DNA of 64,000 nt from Nocardioides sp. SR21. GTDB lineage: Bacteria > Actinomycetota > Actinomycetes > Propionibacteriales > Nocardioidaceae. Positions 14,774-22,571 of the stretch are shown piece by piece (the stretch's first letter is position 1; each line of letters opens with the position of its first letter). Under the pieces are notes generated by a model. It saw nothing but the letters and a program-made list of their open reading frames with translations, was not told the origin of the DNA and did not search any database. Both the position numbers and the translations under genes were made by a program. The DNA is taken from positions 62,001-126,000 of the forward strand of contig NZ_JAKWJR010000009.1 of the NCBI RefSeq assembly GCF_022761125.1. Reading direction: 5' to 3'.

Positions 14774-14863
14774 TCAGGAATGCCAACACATCATGCTGCG
14801 GGTACGACCGAAGTCCACGTGGCGTCGGGCCACGAGGTACGTCGTCGTTGCAGCGCTGATCAT
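14774..14863 (-). CDS. Putative sulfur-operon leader peptide
   Basis: A 29-codon open frame lies upstream of sir in the same direction. It contains LVARRHVDFGRTRSMMCW close to its end, matching the short leader peptides (pattern LVxRRHVDxxRxxSxxC) that RefSeq marks upstream of actinobacterial cysteine, sulfate and sulfite genes. The single Cys codon near the stop fits attenuation by cysteine shortage. No clear ribosome site precedes the ATG at 14863, and a GTG twelve codons in is an alternative start. Between its stop and sir are 91 bp without an obvious strong terminator. Confidence 0.6.
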   Translation of the reverse strand: MISAATTTYLVARRHVDFGRTRSMMCWHS

Positions 14864-14897
14864 GTCAAGGAGTCTCACGGGTCGGACGGCATTCCCA

Positions 14898-14940
14898 CAA
14901 GGCGAAATACCATGATGTGAGATGCCTATTCAATATTTGA
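14898..14940 (-). promoter_or_regulatory. Candidate promoter of the sulfite reductase operon
   Basis: On the minus strand TTGAAT (14933-14928) and TATTTC (14909-14904) are separated by 18 nt, inside an unusually A/T-rich stretch for this genome. Transcription would begin near 14897, about 34 nt before the leader peptide ATG. The same stretch lies between the divergent sir and glyA genes and may also serve glyA. Confidence 0.4.
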
Positions 14941-15031
14941 GACGAGGAGCCGCATGCCCGCGCTCAGGAGCGGAACGCCTGCGGCCCAGGTCACATTCCC
15001 AGTGCGGTGCGAGCGGTTCCGCGGCAATAGC

Positions 15032-16489
15032 ATGAGCGGCATGAGCGACCAGCGCATCGACTCCCTGACCAGCAGCGCCTACCAGCAGGCTCTCGAGGTG
15101 ATCGCCTCGGTCGAGCCGCGGATCGCGGAGGCCACCCGCCAGGAGCTCGCCGACCAGCGAGGTTCGCTCAAGCTCATCGCCAGCGAGAACTACGCCTCGC
15201 CCGCCGTGCTGCTCACCATGGGCACCTGGTTCAGCGACAAGTACGCCGAGGGCACGGTCGGGCACCGCTTCTACGCCGGCTGCCAGAACGTCGACACCGT
15301 CGAGGCGCTGGCCGCCGAGCACGCCCGCGAGCTGTTCGGCGCCGAGTACGCCTACGTCCAGCCGCACTCCGGCATCGACGCCAACCTCACGGCGTACTGG
15401 GCGATCCTGGCCCACCGCGTCGAGGGCCCCTGGATCGAGAAGGCCGGCGTGAAGAACATGAACGACCTCTCCGAGGCCGACTGGGAGAAGCTGCGCCACG
15501 AGCTCGGCAACCAGCGCCTGCTGGGGATGTCGCTCGACGCCGGCGGTCACCTCACGCACGGCTTCCGCCCCAACATCAGCGGCAAGATGTTCCACCAGCA
15601 GCAGTACGGCACCGACCCGGAGACCGGGCTGCTCGACTACGACGCGCTGCTCGCCAAGGCGCGCGAGTTCAAGCCGCTGATCCTGGTCGCCGGCTACTCG
15701 GCGTACCCGCGACGGGTGAACTTCGCGAAGATGCGCGAGATCGCCGACGAGGTCGGCGCCACGCTGATGGTCGACATGGCGCACTTCGCCGGGCTGGTGG
15801 CCGGCAAGGTGTTCACGGGCGACGAGGACCCGATCCCGCACGCCCACGTGGTGACCAGCACCTCGCACAAGTCGCTGCGCGGCCCGCGCGGTGGCTTCAT
15901 CCTCGCGACCGAGGAGTACGCCCCGAGCGTCGACCGCGGGTGCCCCATGGTCCTCGGCGGGCCGCTGTCCCACGTGATGGCCGCCAAGGCGGTCGCCTTC
16001 GCCGAGGCCCGGCAGCCGTCCTTCCAGGACTACGCCCAGCGGATCGCCGACAACGCCAAGTCGCTCGCCGACGGCTTCCTGTCCCGGGATGCGAAGCTCG
16101 TCACCGGCGGTACCGACAACCACCTCGTGCTGCTCGACGTCTCGTCGTTCGGTCTCACCGGCCGCCAGGCGGAGTCGGCGCTCCTCGACGCCGGTGTGGT
16201 CACCAACCGCAACTCGGTGCCCCAGGACCCCAACGGCGCCTGGTACACCTCCGGCATCCGCCTCGGCACCCCGGCGCTCACCACCCGTGGCTTCGGCCAC
16301 GGCGAGTTCGACCGCGTCGCCGAGCTGATCGTGCACGTCCTGCAGAACACCCAGCCGGGCACCACGAAGGCGGGCGGGCCGTCGAAGGCGTCGTACTCCC
16401 TGGCCGACGGCGTGGCCGACAAGGTCCGCGACGCCTCGGGCGAGATGCTCGACAAGCACCCGCTCTACCCGGGTCTCGACCTGGCCTGA
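15032..16489 (+). CDS. glyA: Serine hydroxymethyltransferase
   Basis: A 485-aa PLP enzyme that interconverts serine and glycine with tetrahydrofolate. Motifs: [13 protein letters not shown] near the start, [15 protein letters not shown], the PLP lysine in [19 protein letters not shown], and [14 protein letters not shown] near the end. It is the long actinobacterial form, with an insert around [25 protein letters not shown] absent from the 420-aa E. coli enzyme. Start choice is uncertain: 15032 and 15041 are plausible by homology, while an ATG at 14954 has GAGGAG 4-5 nt ahead but would add 26 residues with rare codons and no family match. Product and reading frame are certain. Confidence 0.93.
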   Translation: MSGMSDQRIDSLTSSAYQQALEVIASVEPRIAEATRQELADQRGSLKLIASENYASPAVLLTMGTWFSDKYAEGTVGHRFYAGCQNVDTVEALAAEHARELFGAEYAYVQPHSGIDANLTAYWAILAHRVEGPWIEKAGVKNMNDLSEADWEKLRHELGNQRLLGMSLDAGGHLTHGFRPNISGKMFHQQQYGTDPETGLLDYDALLAKAREFKPLILVAGYSAYPRRVNFAKMREIADEVGATLMVDMAHFAGLVAGKVFTGDEDPIPHAHVVTSTSHKSLRGPRGGFILATEEYAPSVDRGCPMVLGGPLSHVMAAKAVAFAEARQPSFQDYAQRIADNAKSLADGFLSRDAKLVTGGTDNHLVLLDVSSFGLTGRQAESALLDAGVVTNRNSVPQDPNGAWYTSGIRLGTPALTTRGFGHGEFDRVAELIVHVLQNTQPGTTKAGGPSKASYSLADGVADKVRDASGEMLDKHPLYPGLDLA

Positions 16490-16586
16490 GCAGGCGGCGC
16501 CGCCGGGCACCCGGGGCGGAGCGTGCGGCGGTTACTTCCGGCGGGTGCCGGGTACTGGCCGCACGGTCTCACTCCCGGGAGGAACC

Positions 16587-17969
16587 ATGACCGCCGTCGC
16601 TGACCGCAAGGACGCCGCCGCACCGCCGCCTCGGAAGAACCGCACCCACTGGCTCTACATCGCGGTGATCATCGCCGTCGGTCTGGGCATCCTGGTGGGG
16701 CTGCTGTTCCCTGACTTCGCCGTCGAGCTGAAGCCGCTGGGGGAGGCGTTCGTCGGGCTGATCACGATGATGATCCAGCCGGTCATCTTCTGCACGATCA
16801 TCCTGGGCGTCGGGTCGGTGACGAGCGCGGCCAAGGTCGGCAAGGTCGGGCTCGGCGCGCTGATCTACTTCCTGGTGATGTCGACCTTCGCGCTGACGAT
16901 CGGGCTCGTCGTCGGCAACATCGTGAAGCCGGGTGAGGGTCTCGAGCTCAGTGACGAGGTCACGGCCGCCGGGGCGGCACAGGCAGAGGAGGGCCACGCC
17001 AGCACCACGGACTTCCTGCTCGGGATCATCCCGGACTCGCTGTTCTCGTCGCTGACCTCCGGAGACGTCCTGCAGACCCTGCTGGTCGCGCTGCTGATCG
17101 GCTTCGCGCTCCAGCAGATGGGGGCGTCCGGGAAGCCGATCCTCACGGTGGTGGAGTACGCGCAGCGGCTGGTGTTCCGCGTCCTCGCGATGATCATGTG
17201 GGTCGCGCCGATCGGGGCCTTCGGCGCCATCTCGGCAGTCGTGGGGGAGACCGGGGTGGACGCCCTGCAGAGCCTGGCGATGCTGATGCTGGCCTTCTAC
17301 ATCACCTGTGCGCTGTTCGTGTTCGTCGTGCTCGGCACGGTGCTGCGCGTGTTCACCGGCATCAACATCTTCGCGCTGTTCCGCTACCTCGCTCGCGAGT
17401 TCCTGCTGATCCTCGCGACCTCGTCGTCGGAGTCCGCGCTGCCGCGGCTGATCGCCAAGATGGAGCACGCCGGCGTGGACCGGACGACCGTCGGGATCGT
17501 CGTACCGACCGGCTACTCGTTCAACCTCGACGGCACCGCGATCTACCTGACGATGGCCACGCTGTTCATCGCCGAGGCGATGGGCGACCCGCTCTCGATC
17601 GGCTCGCAGATCTCGCTGCTGGTGTTCATGGTGATCGCGTCCAAGGGCGCGGCCGGCGTCACCGGTGCCGGCCTGGCCACCCTCGCCGGCGGCCTGCAGT
17701 CGCACCGCCCCGAGCTGGTCGACGGCGTCGGCCTGATCGTCGGAATCGACCGGTTCATGTCAGAGGCGCGTGCTCTCACCAACTTCGCCGGCAACTCCGT
17801 CGCCACCGTCCTCATCGGCACCTGGACCGACGGTGTCGACCGGGAGCGGATGGACAAGGTGCTCGCCGGCGACCTGCCGTTCGACGAGACCACGATGCTC
17901 GACGAGCCCGCCGGCGAGCCGGTGGAGGAGCCTCAGAGCGCGACGGCGTCGATCTCCAGCCGCACGTAG
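16587..17969 (+). CDS. Dicarboxylate/amino acid:cation symporter (DAACS)
   Basis: A 460-aa inner-membrane symporter of the GltP/DctA family, importing C4-dicarboxylates or acidic amino acids with Na+ or H+. Eight or more hydrophobic helices are visible, plus the two re-entrant hairpin regions: the serine-rich LATSSSESALPRLIAKM and SKGAAGVTGAGLATLAGG. The TM7 signature GYSFNLDGTAIYLTMATLFIAEAMG and TM8 motif NFAGNSVATVLIGTWTDGVD are intact. The ATG at 16587 follows GGGAGGA. Its 3' end overlaps the converging methyltransferase gene by 37 bp. Substrate choice between aspartate/glutamate and succinate/malate is not resolved. Confidence 0.92.
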   Translation: MTAVADRKDAAAPPPRKNRTHWLYIAVIIAVGLGILVGLLFPDFAVELKPLGEAFVGLITMMIQPVIFCTIILGVGSVTSAAKVGKVGLGALIYFLVMSTFALTIGLVVGNIVKPGEGLELSDEVTAAGAAQAEEGHASTTDFLLGIIPDSLFSSLTSGDVLQTLLVALLIGFALQQMGASGKPILTVVEYAQRLVFRVLAMIMWVAPIGAFGAISAVVGETGVDALQSLAMLMLAFYITCALFVFVVLGTVLRVFTGINIFALFRYLAREFLLILATSSSESALPRLIAKMEHAGVDRTTVGIVVPTGYSFNLDGTAIYLTMATLFIAEAMGDPLSIGSQISLLVFMVIASKGAAGVTGAGLATLAGGLQSHRPELVDGVGLIVGIDRFMSEARALTNFAGNSVATVLIGTWTDGVDRERMDKVLAGDLPFDETTMLDEPAGEPVEEPQSATASISSRT

Positions 17970-18670
17970 TCGACCACCGGCTCGGTCATGGCGAGCCGCA
18001 CCTCGGTGACGAAGGCGCCGCGGTCGGCCTCGGGCATGGCGTCCAGCTTCGAGCCGAGGACCACCGTCGCGAGGTAGCGCTCCAGAACCGCGTCGTCCTC
18101 GGGGCGGAACGGGTCGTCACGGAGCACGACCGAGCGCACCTCGAAGCCGGTGGCCTCGAGCCGCGCGCGGGTGTCGTCCTCGTCCGCGAACTCCCAGCCG
18201 TCGTGCTCGTTGCCGCTCACGCGGGCGAGCGCGTCGTTCACGATCGCGACGTTGCCCCGGCCGCCGCAGTCGGTGGTGAGCGTCGCACCGGGCTTCATCG
18301 CGGCGCGCAGGTTCGAGAACAGGAGCGTGTGGTCCTGGATCCAGTGGAACGCCGCCACGCTCATCACCGCGTCGACCGGCTCCGGGACCGGCAGCGGCCG
18401 CAGGAGGTCGGCGTGGAGCAGGGTCGCGCGGTCGCCGAGCCGGTCACGCGCCTGGTCGAGCATCTGCTGCGACCCGTCGATGCCGATCATCCGCACACCG
18501 GGCCACCGCTCGAGCAGCGCGGCGGCGTCCCGGCCGGTGCCGCAGCCCGCGTCGAGCACCAGCTCGTCGCCGCTCAGCCCCATCCGGTCCAGCACTCGTC
18601 GGCCCCACTCGACATGGGGGAGCTTCAGGGCGTCGTACGACGCGGCGTCCCACTCACGTGTTCCGGTCAC
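17933..18670 (-). CDS. Class I SAM-dependent methyltransferase
   Basis: A 245-aa methyltransferase resembling the trans-aconitate methyltransferase group. SAM-binding motif I is LVLDAGCGTGRDAAAL (about 37-52), motif II MIGIDGSQQMLDQAR, motif III ATLLHADLLRPLP and motif IV VDAVMSVAAFHWIQD. The C-terminal third is a helical cap (DAVLERYLATVVLG). The natural substrate cannot be read. TAGGGT six nt before the GTG at 18670 predicts a leaderless mRNA. A perfect 16-bp inverted repeat lies just upstream, between this gene and the acyl-CoA dehydrogenase gene in the same direction. Confidence 0.87.
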   Translation of the reverse strand: MTGTREWDAASYDALKLPHVEWGRRVLDRMGLSGDELVLDAGCGTGRDAAALLERWPGVRMIGIDGSQQMLDQARDRLGDRATLLHADLLRPLPVPEPVDAVMSVAAFHWIQDHTLLFSNLRAAMKPGATLTTDCGGRGNVAIVNDALARVSGNEHDGWEFADEDDTRARLEATGFEVRSVVLRDDPFRPEDDAVLERYLATVVLGSKLDAMPEADRGAFVTEVRLAMTEPVVDYVRLEIDAVAL

Positions 18671-18685
18671 GCGACGACCCTAGGA

Positions 18686-18741
18686 GACGGGTCGTCCGCC
18701 TGAGGGCTGCGTATTGCCAGTTGAGAGGCGGACGACCCGTC
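18686..18741 (-). terminator. Perfect 16-bp inverted repeat, terminator or operator
   Basis: The arm 18686-18701 is exactly complementary to 18726-18741 with a 24-nt loop. On the minus strand it begins at the stop codon of the acyl-CoA dehydrogenase gene and ends 15 bp before the GTG of the methyltransferase. A terminator for the first gene is the simplest reading, but no T-tract follows, and it covers the -35 region of the methyltransferase promoter, so a binding site is possible. Confidence 0.55.
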
Positions 18742-20386
18742 AGGCGACGACGGGGGTGGCGCGCTCGACGATCGCGTGGAGGTCGCCGCCGTCGAGGGCG
18801 CCGTACACGCCGTCGTACGACGTGCCGAGCCGGGAGGCGCAGAAGACGTCGGCCACCTCGGGCGGGCCGAAGCGGACCAGCAGCGAGCCCTGGAGGCACG
18901 CGGCCATCCGGCCGGCCAGCCGCCGGGCGTTGACCTCCATCGCGGCCGGGTCGCCCAGCAGCGACCCGATCAGCCCGAGGGTGTCCTCGATCGCGCGGTC
19001 GAGGCGTACGTCGCCGCCGCGCGCCTGGCCGACCTCGGTGATCCAGGCGTCCAGCACCTCCGGCTCGCGGCCGAGCGCACGCAGCACGTCGAGCGCGTTG
19101 ACGTTGCCCGAGCCCTCCCACACCGAGTTCAGCGGCGCCTCGCGGTAGAGCAGCGGCATGCCGGACTCCTCGACGTAGCCGTTGCCGCCGAGGCACTCGA
19201 GCGCCTCGGCCACGTGGCCCGGCGTCCGCTTGCACACCCAGAACTTCGCCAGCGGCAGCGCGATCCGGCGCAGCGCGGCCTCGTGGGGGTCCGTGCTGTT
19301 GTCGACGGCGGCGGCGAGCCGGATCGCGAGGGCGGTCGCGGCCTCGGCCTCGACGGCGAGGTCGGCCAGCACGTTCTGCATCAGCGGCTTGTCGGCGAGC
19401 AGGGAGCCGAACGCGGAGCGGTGGGCGGTGTGCCAGGTCGCCTCGTTGACCGCGCGCCGCATCAGCGAGGTCGAGCCGAGCACGCAGTCGAGCCGGGTCG
19501 CGGCGACCATCTCGATGATCGTGCGCACGCCGCGGCCCTCGTCGCCGAGCCGGTGCGCGACGGTGCCGTCGAACTCGAGCTCCGACGACGCGTTGGACCG
19601 GTTGCCGAGCTTGTCCTTGAGGCGGACGACGTCGAGCCGGTTGCGGCTGCCGTCGGGGAGCACCCGCGGCACCACGAAGCAGGTCACCCCGCCCGCGGCC
19701 TGGGCCAGCACCAGGAAGACGTCGTTCATCGGCGCCGACGTGAACCACTTGTGCCCGTGCAGCGTGTACTCGCCGTCGACGGAGGTCGGCCGCGCCTCGG
19801 TGACGTTGGCGCGGACGTCGGAGCCGCCCTGCTTCTCGGTCATGCCCATCCCGGCGAGCGCGCCGAGCTTGCCGGAGGCGACCCGCAGTCCCGGGTCGTA
19901 CGTCGTCGAGGCGAGCAGCGGCGTCCACTCCTTGGCCAGCGCGTCGTCGACGCGCAGCGCGGGCACCGCGGCGTACGTCATCGAGATCGGGCAGCCGTGC
20001 CCCGGCTCGGTGTGCGACCAGGCCATGAAGCCCGCGGCGCGGCGTACGTGCGCGTGCGCGGCGTCCGACTCCCACGGCGCCGCGGCGAGGCCGTGCCCGA
20101 CGGCGCGCTGCATCAGCCAGTGCCACGAGGGGTGGAACTCGACCTCGTCGACGCGGTTGCCGTACCGGTCGTAGCTCACCAGGCGCGGGTGGTGCTCGTT
20201 GGCGAGCATCCCGTGCTCACGGGCCTCCGCGCTGCCGGCCTCGGCGCCGATGCCGGCCAGGTCCTCGACCACCGACTCCGACGCGTGCCGGGTCACGGCC
20301 TCGACCAGCGCCCGGTCGCCCGTGACGATGTTGTGACCAACGAGGAGCGGTGCCTGGTTCGTGGCTACCCGGATGTCTGAACCCAT
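18740..20386 (-). CDS. Acyl-CoA dehydrogenase family protein, AidB-like
   Basis: A 548-aa flavoprotein of the AidB branch of acyl-CoA dehydrogenases. FAD-site segments are MTEKQGGSDVRANVTEA (about 205-221), GHKWFTSAPMNDVFLVLAQA and the LGNRSNASSELEFDG region. The C-terminal half carries VAEALECLGGNGYVEESGMPLLYREAPLNSVWEGSGNV, the segment around the catalytic-base region. Length and the N-terminal NQAPLLVGHN match E. coli AidB (541 aa), which is linked to alkylation response and binds DNA; a metabolic dehydrogenase role is also possible. It diverges from the YihY gene with only 17 bp between the start codons. Confidence 0.9.
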   Translation of the reverse strand: MGSDIRVATNQAPLLVGHNIVTGDRALVEAVTRHASESVVEDLAGIGAEAGSAEAREHGMLANEHHPRLVSYDRYGNRVDEVEFHPSWHWLMQRAVGHGLAAAPWESDAAHAHVRRAAGFMAWSHTEPGHGCPISMTYAAVPALRVDDALAKEWTPLLASTTYDPGLRVASGKLGALAGMGMTEKQGGSDVRANVTEARPTSVDGEYTLHGHKWFTSAPMNDVFLVLAQAAGGVTCFVVPRVLPDGSRNRLDVVRLKDKLGNRSNASSELEFDGTVAHRLGDEGRGVRTIIEMVAATRLDCVLGSTSLMRRAVNEATWHTAHRSAFGSLLADKPLMQNVLADLAVEAEAATALAIRLAAAVDNSTDPHEAALRRIALPLAKFWVCKRTPGHVAEALECLGGNGYVEESGMPLLYREAPLNSVWEGSGNVNALDVLRALGREPEVLDAWITEVGQARGGDVRLDRAIEDTLGLIGSLLGDPAAMEVNARRLAGRMAACLQGSLLVRFGPPEVADVFCASRLGTSYDGVYGALDGGDLHAIVERATPVVA

Positions 20387-20403
20387 GCGCCTACGGTAGA
20401 TCC
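20387..20403. promoter_or_regulatory. Compact bidirectional leaderless promoter
   Basis: The 17-bp gap between two divergent ATG codons holds a near-symmetric CTACGGTAG. Plus strand: TACGGT (20392-20397), six nt, ATG 20404. Minus strand: TACCGT (20398-20393), six nt, ATG 20386. Both -10 hexamers overlap by five bases, and both transcripts would begin at their ATG, 18 bp apart. Confidence 0.6.
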
Positions 20404-21384
20404 ATGGCCGAGGCGGACGGAGTGGAGAGGGCGCACGAGTCCTCCGACTCCCCGTTCGTCGCCTGGCTGCGCAACGCGCGCGAGCTGATCTGGCGGCTGA
20501 TCGTCACGACCGTCGGCTCCTGCCTGAAGTACCGCGTCACCGGCCTCGCCGCCGAGGCGGCGTTCTTCGCGGTGCTCTCGGTGCCGCCGCTGATCTTCGC
20601 GATGGCCGGCGCGATCGGCTACGTCTCCGACCAGTTCTCCGCCGCCCAGGTCGAGGACGTCCGGACCGCGGTGATCGACCTGTCCGGCCGCGCCCTGACC
20701 GAGAACGCCGTCAACCGGATCATCACGCCGACGATCGACGACGTGCTCGAGGGCGGCCGCTTCGACATCGTCTCGCTCGGTTTCGTCCTGGCCCTGTGGT
20801 CGGGCTCCCGGGCGCTCAACGTCTTCGTCGACACCATCACGATCATGCACGGGCTCGGCGGGCACCGCGGGATCGTCAAGACGCGGGCCCTGTCGTTCTC
20901 GCTCTACCTCCTGGCGATGGTGTGCGGCGTGATCTCGGTGCCGCTCGTGGTCGCCGGACCGAGCCTCGTCGAGGACTGGCTGCCCGAGCGGCTCGACTTC
21001 CTGATGGCGTTCTACTGGCCGATCGTCGTCGCGGTCTGCATCTGCTTCCTCGCGACGCTCTACCACGTGTCGGTGCCGGTGAAGACGAACTGGAGCTTCA
21101 ACCTCCCGGGCGCGACGTTCTCCCTCTTCTGCTGGATCGTCGGGTCGTACGTCCTCCGGTGGTTCCTCACCGTCACCTCGACCGACTCGCGCTCGATCTA
21201 CGGGCCGCTCGCCGCGCCGATCGCGGTGCTGCTGTGGCTCTATCTCGTCTCGATCGCGGTGCTGATCGGCGCCGCCGTGAACGCCGCGTTCGACACGGTG
21301 TTCCCGCAGCAGCGGACCATGCTGGCAAGACTCGAGCTCGTGCAGCGGCTGCGTCGCATCGGCGTCCGCCCGGACAACCACTAG
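20404..21384 (+). CDS. YihY/BrkB-family membrane protein
   Basis: A 326-aa polytopic inner-membrane protein of the YihY (formerly RNase BN/BrkB) family. About six helices are seen: AAEAAFFAVLSVPPLIFAMAG, a helix near IVSLGFVLALWSGSRALNVF, FSLYLLAMVCGVISVPLVVAG, MAFYWPIVVAVCICFLATLY, GATFSLFCWIVGSYVLRWFL and APIAVLLWLYLVSIAVLIGAA. The YGPLAAPIAVLLWLY region is the family hallmark. Molecular function is unknown; a tRNase role proposed earlier is no longer accepted. The potassium channel gene begins 10 bp downstream but has its own -10-like element (TAGATT). Confidence 0.88.
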   Translation: MAEADGVERAHESSDSPFVAWLRNARELIWRLIVTTVGSCLKYRVTGLAAEAAFFAVLSVPPLIFAMAGAIGYVSDQFSAAQVEDVRTAVIDLSGRALTENAVNRIITPTIDDVLEGGRFDIVSLGFVLALWSGSRALNVFVDTITIMHGLGGHRGIVKTRALSFSLYLLAMVCGVISVPLVVAGPSLVEDWLPERLDFLMAFYWPIVVAVCICFLATLYHVSVPVKTNWSFNLPGATFSLFCWIVGSYVLRWFLTVTSTDSRSIYGPLAAPIAVLLWLYLVSIAVLIGAAVNAAFDTVFPQQRTMLARLELVQRLRRIGVRPDNH

Positions 21385-21394
21385 ATTCACCACC

Positions 21395-22495
21395 GTGCCG
21401 GACCAGTCGAGCGACCTCAGCCAGAGGCAGGTGCGTGGGCAGCTCGCACTGCCGGAGAGCACCGTCTCGCCATGGTGGCAGCTCGGCCGTCGCCTGCTGC
21501 TCGCGTTCGGCATCCTGGCGGCGACCGTCATGATCGTCTTCCTCGACCGCGACGCGTACGCCGACAACAACGACCCCACCGGCCAGGTGGGGCTGATCGA
21601 CTCGATCTACTACACGACGGTCACGCTGAGCACGACCGGCTACGGCGACATCGCGCCCGTCGAGGCGCACGCCCGCATGATCAACGCGTTCATCATCACG
21701 CCGCTGCGCATCGCGTTCCTGGTGCTCCTGATCGGCACCACCCTCGAGGTACTCGCCTCGCAGGGCCGCGAGATGTTCCGGAACGCCCGATGGAGGAAGA
21801 ACATGACATCCCACGTGGTCGTCATCGGCTACGGCACCAAGGGCCGTGCCGCCGTCGACACCCTCGTCAACAACGGGCACGACCGGGAGCACATCGTCGT
21901 CGTCGACCCCGGCGGCTCGGCGCTCCAGGAGGCGCACGCCGACGGGCTGGCGGTCGTCACCGGCGACGCGACCCGTCGTGACGTGCTCCGCCGCGCCGGG
22001 GTCGCCGATGCGCGCCAGGTCATCATCACCACCGACCGCGACGACACGAACGTGCTCGCGACGCTGACCGTGCGCCAGCTCAACCCCGACGTCTGGATCG
22101 TCGCCGCGGTCCGCGAGCAGGAGAACGTCGCGCTGATGCGCCAGTCCGGCGCGAACTCCGTGATCACCTCCTCCGACGCCGTCGGCCGGCTGCTCGGCCT
22201 GTCGTCGCTCTCGCCGACGCTCGGGTCGGTGATGGAGGACCTGCTGACGTACGGCGAGGGCCTCGAGGTGGCCGAGCGCGACCTGCTGGTCACCGAGGTG
22301 GGCAAGCAGCCCCAGACGCTGCCCGACCAGGTGATCGCGGTGGTGCGCGACGAGCGCGTGTACCGCTACTTCGACCCGGTGGTCACCCAGCTCGCGCGCG
22401 GCGACCGGCTGATCGTCGTACGCCCCGCCAAGGAGCTGCCGTGGGCACCGCGCCCCGGCACCCACGACGAGCAGCTGTCGACCGACGACGCGTAG
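21395..22495 (+). CDS. Two-TM potassium channel with RCK/TrkA-N domain
   Basis: A 366-aa channel subunit. TM1 is LLLAFGILAATVMIVFL (about 33-50), the pore loop and filter YYTTVTLSTTGYGDIAP (TGYGD selectivity filter, about 71-87), TM2 INAFIITPLRIAFLVLLIGTTLEV. The RCK domain starts with VVVIGYGTKGRAAVDTL (Rossmann GxGxxG) and includes VTGDATRRDVLRRAGVADA. A C-terminal TrkA-C-like part follows (RDLLVTEVGKQPQTLPDQ). It is a K+ channel gated by a cytosolic ligand. TAGATT seven nt before the GTG start supports a leaderless transcript, so it need not depend on the yihY promoter. Confidence 0.92.
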   Translation: MPDQSSDLSQRQVRGQLALPESTVSPWWQLGRRLLLAFGILAATVMIVFLDRDAYADNNDPTGQVGLIDSIYYTTVTLSTTGYGDIAPVEAHARMINAFIITPLRIAFLVLLIGTTLEVLASQGREMFRNARWRKNMTSHVVVIGYGTKGRAAVDTLVNNGHDREHIVVVDPGGSALQEAHADGLAVVTGDATRRDVLRRAGVADARQVIITTDRDDTNVLATLTVRQLNPDVWIVAAVREQENVALMRQSGANSVITSSDAVGRLLGLSSLSPTLGSVMEDLLTYGEGLEVAERDLLVTEVGKQPQTLPDQVIAVVRDERVYRYFDPVVTQLARGDRLIVVRPAKELPWAPRPGTHDEQLSTDDA

Positions 22496-22571
22496 CGGCC
22501 GTGTTGCGCGGCTGCGGGCCGGTCGGGCACTAGCCTGCTGCCATCGGGTGGGGGCCTGAACGGAGTTGGGG

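Noticed and set aside
14863..14868. TTGACA as -35 box inside the start of the leader peptide frame.
   Set aside because: No acceptable -10 follows at 16-19 nt, and a better -35/-10 pair lies about 60 bp upstream.
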